Shown here in pieces: positions 6,383-10,389 of a stretch of 10,389 bases of DNA. The stretch covers positions 1 through 10,389 of the forward strand of contig JAUYHV010000270.1 of the NCBI GenBank assembly GCA_030689845.1. The letters run 5' to 3'. A program made the translations under genes and the position numbers. Position 1 is the first letter of the stretch. Each line of letters begins with the position of its first letter. A model generated the notes under the pieces. It made no database searches. It was not told the origin of the DNA and worked only from the letters and a program-made list of their open reading frames with translations. The DNA comes from Dehalococcoidia bacterium. GTDB lineage: Bacteria > Chloroflexota > Dehalococcoidia > JACQUA01.

Positions 6383-7045
6383 TCAAGGTTTAAATACAGG
6401 TTTGCCCTTTTCCCCGAGTTTCGTTTCGGTGCCGGAAAGAAGGCGGTGTATATTCGTCCTGTGCTGAACCACGATAACGGCCATCGCCGGAAGGGTGAAG
6501 AAGAAGAAGATTTCTGACTGCCAGCCGAGGACGGTCAAAGGGAGAAGAAAAACCACTGAAAATACTGCTCCGAGGATGGAGCCGAGAGACACGTACCGGA
6601 AAATAGCCATAACTATTATGGTTACAGCTCCGCTTGTTAATCCGATAAGCGGCGACATGGTAACCAGAGAGCCGAAAAAAGTAGACACCCCTTTTCCCCC
6701 GTGAAATTTCAGGAAAACCGACCAGTTGTGACCGATGATGGCAGCCAGCCCGGCCGTGACCCGGGCGATATCCGCGTTAAAGAGCAAGCCCCCCGCGGCA
6801 AAAGAGGCGTCGCCAACTATCCAGCCCGCTGCCAGGACCGCTGCCGAGCCTTTCATCATGTCCCCAAGAAACACCAGTCCACCCGCCGCTTTACCCGAGG
6901 TGCGCAGAACGTTGGCCGCACCGGTATTTCCGCTTCCGTAGAGTCGTACATCTACTTTGCTGAATTTCCGGGAGATTAAGACTCCGATAGGAATAGCCCC
7001 GAGGAAATAAGCCAAAAACACTGAGACCCAAAAGAACAGCGGCAT
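6383..7045 (-). CDS. plsY: PlsY, acyl-phosphate:glycerol-3-phosphate acyltransferase
   Basis: PlsY is an integral membrane enzyme that transfers an acyl group from acyl-phosphate (made by PlsX) to the sn-1 position of glycerol-3-phosphate, giving lysophosphatidic acid. The 220 residues hold several hydrophobic membrane segments: about 3-23, 53-76, 95-113, 122-148, 150-173 and 178-194. The three family motifs are intact: GSGNTGAAN (37-45), GHNWSVFLKFHGGKG (105-119) and HRTNIHRLLSGTE (195-207). The start is five bases after the der stop with no strong Shine-Dalgarno sequence, so translation is probably coupled to der. gpsA follows 23 bases later and provides the acceptor substrate. The hydrophilic end GEKGKPVFKP is a usual PlsY tail. 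Confidence 0.95.
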   Translation of the reverse strand: MPLFFWVSVFLAYFLGAIPIGVLISRKFSKVDVRLYGSGNTGAANVLRTSGKAAGGLVFLGDMMKGSAAVLAAGWIVGDASFAAGGLLFNADIARVTAGLAAIIGHNWSVFLKFHGGKGVSTFFGSLVTMSPLIGLTSGAVTIIVMAIFRYVSLGSILGAVFSVVFLLPLTVLGWQSEIFFFFTLPAMAVIVVQHRTNIHRLLSGTETKLGEKGKPVFKP

Positions 7046-7050
7046 AAAAT

Positions 7051-8367
7051 TCAGTCTTTTTTCTTCCTGCTTTTAAAGCGGAACCGCAAGGGGGTCGCGG
7101 CAAATCCGAAGACTTCCCTTATCTTATTTTCCAGGTACCTGTCGTAGGAAAAATGCCTTAGCTTAGCGTCGTTAACAAAAAAAACGAAGGTCGGGGGGTT
7201 AACCTCAGCCTGCGTGGCGTAAAGAATCTTCAACCTCTTTCCCCTTACGGCCGGCGGCGAATGTGACTCAACGGCATTTAAAATGATGTCATTGAGAATC
7301 GCCGTAGGAACTCTTTTCATCCTTTCATCGTAAAGCGCCCGGGCTGCAGGCAGTATATTCCCCACTCCTTCGCCGGTTTTTGCCGAGACAAAAAGTACCT
7401 GCATCGTCGGAAAAAATTTCAGTTCACTTATTATACGCCTGGTCAACTCCTCTTTTGTTTGCCCGACAACCAGGTCCCACTTGTTAACTATAACAATAAG
7501 GCTTTTGTTATCTTTTTTAATGTAACCGGCAATGTGAGTATCCTGCGAGGTAAGTACTTCCCCGAGGTCCACAACCAGGAGGGCTATGTCACAGCGTTCG
7601 ATGGCCTGCAGCGTCCTCATGACGCTATAACGTTCAATTCCAGGGGTTATGCGGCCCCTTCTCCTGATGCCCGCCGTATCGATAAACATGATGGATTCGC
7701 CGTCTTTATTTAATATAGTGTCCACGGCATCCCTGGTAGTGCCCGAGATTTCGTTAACTATGGCCCGGTCCTGCCCGACGAGAGCGTTCAGGAGCATGGA
7801 TTTCCCAACATTGGCCCTGCCAACAATAGCTAACTTCATCATGGCTTCCGCTGCCTGGCCGGAAGAAGCCTCGGGGAAAAGGTCCACCACCCTGTCCAGC
7901 AAATCCTCTGTGCCTGTGCCATGGTAGGCGCTTATGGGTACGGGTTCGTCCAGCCCCAGCTCAAAGAAAGTTAGAGAGTCCAGCTTTTTATTCCTGCTGT
8001 CAACCTTGTTGGCACCAATGATAACCGGTTTTCCGGAGCGCCGCAGCAAGTCTGCAATCTCCATATCTACAGGGACAACCCCGTCTTTGTTATCCACAAG
8101 GAAAATAATGGCATCCGCCTCTTTTATGGCCATGTTGACCTGCTCGCGGACTTTTTTCCTTATGTCTGAATCAGGGTTAGGATCGTAGCCGCCGGTGTCA
8201 ATAACCGTGAACTTCTTTTCCCTCCATACCACATCACCGTAAATGCGGTCCCGGGTCGTGCCGGGCAGGTCCTCAACGATAGCTTTTCTCTGCCCGATAA
8301 TTTTGTTAAAAAGGGTGGATTTACCAACATTGGGCCTGCCCACTATGGCAACCACGGGAGTAGTCAT
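7051..8367 (-). CDS. der: Der (EngA), double-domain GTPase of ribosome assembly
   Basis: Der is an essential GTPase with two consecutive G domains and a KH-like domain, required for 50S subunit maturation. The 438-residue length is normal. G domain 1 has GRPNVGKS (10-17), DLPGTTRDR (33-41), DTGG (57-60) and NKVD (120-123). G domain 2 has GRANVGKS (183-190), EISGTTRD (206-213), DTAG (230-233), NKWD (295-298) and SAK (328-330). The KH-like domain follows, with LKILYATQAEVNPPTFVFFVND (379-400) and a basic end KSRKKKD. GRANVGKS has Ala where Pro is usual, but the residues essential for phosphate binding remain. RRGRI-x-PGIERYSV (236-249) looks like the Chloroflexota form. The ATG overlaps the argF stop by four bases (ATGA), and GAGG stands four bases upstream within argF. 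That indicates translational coupling to argF. Confidence 0.97.
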   Translation of the reverse strand: MTTPVVAIVGRPNVGKSTLFNKIIGQRKAIVEDLPGTTRDRIYGDVVWREKKFTVIDTGGYDPNPDSDIRKKVREQVNMAIKEADAIIFLVDNKDGVVPVDMEIADLLRRSGKPVIIGANKVDSRNKKLDSLTFFELGLDEPVPISAYHGTGTEDLLDRVVDLFPEASSGQAAEAMMKLAIVGRANVGKSMLLNALVGQDRAIVNEISGTTRDAVDTILNKDGESIMFIDTAGIRRRGRITPGIERYSVMRTLQAIERCDIALLVVDLGEVLTSQDTHIAGYIKKDNKSLIVIVNKWDLVVGQTKEELTRRIISELKFFPTMQVLFVSAKTGEGVGNILPAARALYDERMKRVPTAILNDIILNAVESHSPPAVRGKRLKILYATQAEVNPPTFVFFVNDAKLRHFSYDRYLENKIREVFGFAATPLRFRFKSRKKKD

Positions 8368-9296
8368 AGCGCCTCGCTTCCGGCGGCGCCCATAAAATAA
8401 AAAAGAACTGCTTTCTGAATGTGCAGCCGGTTTTCAGCCTGGTCCAGCAGGATGGAACGGGGTCCGTACACCAGGCTCGATTCCAGTTCCTCCCCGTGGT
8501 GCACAGGCATCGGGTGCATTACGAAGGGGTTTTTCCTGGAAGCAGAAAGGAGCTTTTCGTTCACCTGGTACTTTTTGAATGCGGCAAGTCTTTTTTCCTT
8601 TTCCTCTTCCTGTCCCATGCTTACCCAGACATCCGTATAAATAATATCGGCATCGGCAACGGCTTTTACCGGGTCCTCACCGAATTCCAAACGCGCTCCG
8701 CTGGTTTCGGCAAGATTTTCGGCCTTGCTTCTAAGGCCCGAAGGAACGTTATAACCCTCAGGTGAAGCTATGTGGAAATTCACCCCTGCCAGGGCAGCCG
8801 TAAGAAGAAGGCTATTGGCTACATTATTGCCGTCGCCGATATATGCCAGGTTTATCCCCTTGAGGGAACCTTTTTTTTCAAAAATAGTAAGGAAGTCTCC
8901 CAGTGCCTGGCATGGGTGCTCTTCGTCCGAGAGCCCGTTTATAATGGGAATGGAACTCCAACGAGCAAGCTCTACCTGTACGTCCTGGGAAAATGTCCGC
9001 GCAACAATGCCGTCGACATACCTGCTTAACACGCCAGCCACATCCCTCACAGGTTCCCTCTTGCCCAGGCCTACTTCGGCCGGGGAGAGGTATATGGTGT
9101 GGCCGCCCAACTGGTGCATGGCAACATCAAAACTCACCCGGGTCCTCAGGGAAGGCTTCTCAAAAATAAGGGCGAGGACTTTACCGGATAAAACAGGCAG
9201 ACGGGGTCCTTTTTTTAATTCGACTGCTTTATTGATGAGATTCCGAACACCGGATGGATCGAGGTCTGCTATGGATAAAAGGTTTTTGCCTTGCAA
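8364..9296 (-). CDS. argF: ArgF, ornithine carbamoyltransferase (anabolic type)
   Basis: The enzyme transfers the carbamoyl group of carbamoyl phosphate to ornithine, giving citrulline for arginine synthesis. From the TTG at 9296 the protein has 310 residues, beginning MQGKNLLSIADLDPSG, a normal family start. An AAGGAG lies six bases upstream. A longer reading from 9368 adds 24 residues with no family resemblance and runs through the promoter. The carbamoyl-phosphate site shows FEKPSLRTR (45-53), the usual S-x-R-T-R. HPCQ lies at 127-130 and the ornithine-side SMG loop at 226-228 (DVWVSMGQE). Near the end, HPMPVHHGEE (261-270) replaces the common HCLPAHRGEE, so the cysteine is missing. SMG and overall sequence still favour ornithine over aspartate as substrate, but another amine cannot be excluded. 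It is first in the argF-der-plsY-gpsA operon. No other arginine gene is nearby. Confidence 0.9.
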   Translation of the reverse strand: MQGKNLLSIADLDPSGVRNLINKAVELKKGPRLPVLSGKVLALIFEKPSLRTRVSFDVAMHQLGGHTIYLSPAEVGLGKREPVRDVAGVLSRYVDGIVARTFSQDVQVELARWSSIPIINGLSDEEHPCQALGDFLTIFEKKGSLKGINLAYIGDGNNVANSLLLTAALAGVNFHIASPEGYNVPSGLRSKAENLAETSGARLEFGEDPVKAVADADIIYTDVWVSMGQEEEKEKRLAAFKKYQVNEKLLSASRKNPFVMHPMPVHHGEELESSLVYGPRSILLDQAENRLHIQKAVLFYFMGAAGSEAL

Positions 9297-9302
9297 TAAC
9301 AA

Positions 9303-9308
9303 CTCCTT
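9303..9308 (-). promoter_or_regulatory. Ribosome binding site that decides the argF TTG start
   Basis: On the minus strand AAGGAG is followed by TTG-TTA-TTG. The first TTG touches the site directly, while the second (9296-9294) has a 6-base spacing and begins the conserved sequence QGKNLLSIADL. The second TTG is therefore the likely start. Confidence 0.65.
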
Positions 9309-9320
9309 AATTCGGGATAT

Positions 9321-9341
9321 AGTATAGCATACGGAAGTCAA
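9321..9341 (-). promoter_or_regulatory. Candidate extended -10 promoter for argF-der-plsY-gpsA
   Basis: Reading the minus strand, TGC-TATACT (9329-9321) matches an extended -10 box. A TTGACT lies upstream (9341-9336), but only nine bases from the -10 box, so it cannot be the matching -35. A start about seven bases downstream would leave a leader of roughly 20 bases with the AAGGAG in it. No arginine-repressor operator was recognised. Confidence 0.4.
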
Positions 9342-9427
9342 ACAGGGCTCTCTGCGCCCGATAATCACAGGTATTTGAGGTACGGGTAAGGGGGAGAAGT
9401 ATTATTTTCCGCCGGGAAGGCAGGCAC

Positions 9428-10249
9428 TCAGGATGGGAGGCGGTTTTTTATAACGGCCACTTTCCGGGCCGGACCGTTGAAAAAATAACCGGAGCCGCCT
9501 TCACTGACAACCTGGAGCAGGTTCCCGGCATCATCTACCGTTATCCCTCCCATGACCGTAACACCCCTGTTAAAAAGGGGAGCCGGCCACACACTGGCGG
9601 TAGGCCCTGCCAGGACGATTTCCCGGGCGTTTTTACAGTAGGAAAGCAGGTCCTCGAGGCCACCCTCGACTAACGAGGAGCCGGTAATTATGGCGATATC
9701 TGCCTGGGCCAGGACTTCGGGTGCTGTTGCGGGGGCCCGCCACATGGACATCTCGTCTTTTTTCAGGGCTTGAGGGTGTTTGTCAATTATACACAACTGG
9801 TCAACTTCTTGTTTCAGCTTACGGATAAACGGGGTAAAAGCCCCTACCAGGACTACCCTGTCGTTTCGCCCGATATCAATTGCTTCCAGGGCGTCCTTAC
9901 CGGGGTATATTTTAAACCCTGAGACCGTTTCCTCTTCGAATAACCTGGCGGACAGGGCGTTCAACACGGCTATGCCAACGGAACGTTTAAGGCTGTTATC
10001 CGAGAGGGCATATCGGGCGATGTCCCAGGCCGCCGCGCCCTTCAACTTGCCGGAAGCCGGCATTTTTGCCGCCGACCTGGGGCAGCAGACGGTGTCCTCC
10101 ATGTCCCGGGGGGTAAATGCCACGCCGGCGTGTCCGTCAGACAGGCTGACAGCCGTGTAAAACACGCCGATTCTCACATCATCTACAGTAAGCTGTGCCC
10201 TGTTCAGCTTTTTCCCCAGTATGTCAATTAATTCTTTGACAATACTCAT
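9428..10249 (-). CDS. DUF4213/DUF364 family protein (enolase-N-like plus Rossmann-like)
   Basis: This 273-residue protein matches the family whose first solved structure, from Desulfitobacterium hafniense, combines an enolase N-terminal-like domain with a Rossmann-like domain; a role in heavy-metal chelation was proposed there. The function is not established. Residues about 5-100 (IGVFYTAVSLSDGHAGVAFTP) fit the N-terminal DUF4213 part. Residues about 115-265 fit DUF364: VVLVGAFTPFIRKL (132-145), a short acidic strand end IIDKHP, ADIAIITGSSLVEGGLEDLL (183-202), EIVLAGPTASVWP (210-222) and GVTVMGGITVDD (229-240). There is no signal peptide or membrane segment, so it is probably cytoplasmic. 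Start: ATG at 10249 with a G-run (GGGGG) seven bases upstream. It is separated by 131 bases from the argF start and has its own promoter-like sequence. No metal transporter or metallocofactor gene is adjacent, so context does not clarify the role. Confidence 0.85.
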   Translation of the reverse strand: MSIVKELIDILGKKLNRAQLTVDDVRIGVFYTAVSLSDGHAGVAFTPRDMEDTVCCPRSAAKMPASGKLKGAAAWDIARYALSDNSLKRSVGIAVLNALSARLFEEETVSGFKIYPGKDALEAIDIGRNDRVVLVGAFTPFIRKLKQEVDQLCIIDKHPQALKKDEMSMWRAPATAPEVLAQADIAIITGSSLVEGGLEDLLSYCKNAREIVLAGPTASVWPAPLFNRGVTVMGGITVDDAGNLLQVVSEGGSGYFFNGPARKVAVIKNRLPS

Positions 10250-10277
10250 AAATAATCCCCCAAATTAGCATATGAAA

Positions 10278-10306
10278 AAGATAGCAGATAATTGGTTCCT
10301 TCTCAA
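10278..10306 (-). promoter_or_regulatory. Candidate sigma-70-type promoter of the DUF364 gene
   Basis: On the minus strand TTGAGA (10306-10301) is followed after exactly 17 bases by TATCTT (10283-10278), with TG one base before the -10 box (TGC-TATCTT). Transcription would start near 10270, giving a leader of about 20 bases before the ATG at 10249. This is the best promoter match in the window. Confidence 0.5.
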
Positions 10307-10389
10307 ACTGAGTGGGTAAGAAAAAATGAAGGTACATAGATGAAGACATATACGATGAAGGGTTCACCTGATGCGTCTTCTTTTACCCA

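Noticed and set aside
8770..9327. Long open frame of 185 codons on the plus strand opposite argF
   Set aside because: It is an antisense frame of a clearly conserved gene, has no recognisable protein features and no ribosome binding site.
9297..9368. Longer ArgF starting at ATG 9368
   Set aside because: The 24 extra residues show no family similarity, run through a promoter-like sequence, and the TTG at 9296 has a well-spaced AAGGAG.

Overview
The window looks like chromosomal housekeeping DNA from a bacterium, most likely an uncultured member of the Chloroflexota (Dehalococcoidia-like). This rests on remembered family signatures, not on a search: the Der second G domain reads RRGRI-x-PGIERYSV, GpsA starts with VGTTSWGTTLG, DnaK carries SPPEVSAMILQKLK, and DnaJ carries INFAQAALGDE. 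A clostridial (Peptococcaceae-type) origin is the main alternative, because hrcA-grpE-dnaK-dnaJ-rsmE and der-plsY-gpsA are also common gene orders there. Base composition looks roughly balanced and coding density is high. No tRNA, rRNA, CRISPR array, transposase or phage gene was seen.

Left half, plus strand (1-5267): the heat-shock cluster. It starts with the C-terminal part of HrcA, the CIRCE-binding repressor, which is cut by the window edge. Then come GrpE (TTG start), DnaK, DnaJ and RsmE. DnaK is the ATP-driven chaperone, DnaJ delivers substrate and stimulates ATP hydrolysis, GrpE exchanges nucleotide, and HrcA normally represses the whole unit. RsmE methylates 16S rRNA and is a frequent passenger of this cluster. 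The CIRCE operator and main promoter should lie upstream of hrcA, outside the window.

The only sizeable non-coding stretch is the 268-base dnaK-dnaJ gap (3075-3342). It holds two dispersed-repeat-like elements. One is a long imperfect palindrome of the AAATCCCCCTTAATCCCCCTTT type. The other is a short ATTCCC-N8-GGGAAT palindrome resembling the dRS3 repeats of Neisseria. A second piece of the first element overlaps the end of grpE and supplies its last codons and stop.

Right half, minus strand (5346-10249), read right to left: a DUF4213/DUF364 Rossmann-type protein with its own promoter-like sequence, then a probable four-gene operon argF-der-plsY-gpsA. That operon begins at an extended -10 promoter candidate and a TTG start. 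It covers ornithine carbamoyltransferase (arginine synthesis), the ribosome-assembly GTPase Der, and two glycerophospholipid enzymes: PlsY, which makes lysophosphatidate, and GpsA, which makes its glycerol-3-phosphate substrate. The two halves converge at 5268-5345, where only small inverted repeats and no classical terminator are visible.

No new system is evident. The most interesting points are the repeat elements, including one translated into the GrpE tail, and some unusual residues in otherwise conserved enzymes (HPMP in place of HCLP in ArgF, Lys13 in DnaK, a missing middle glycine in GpsA).
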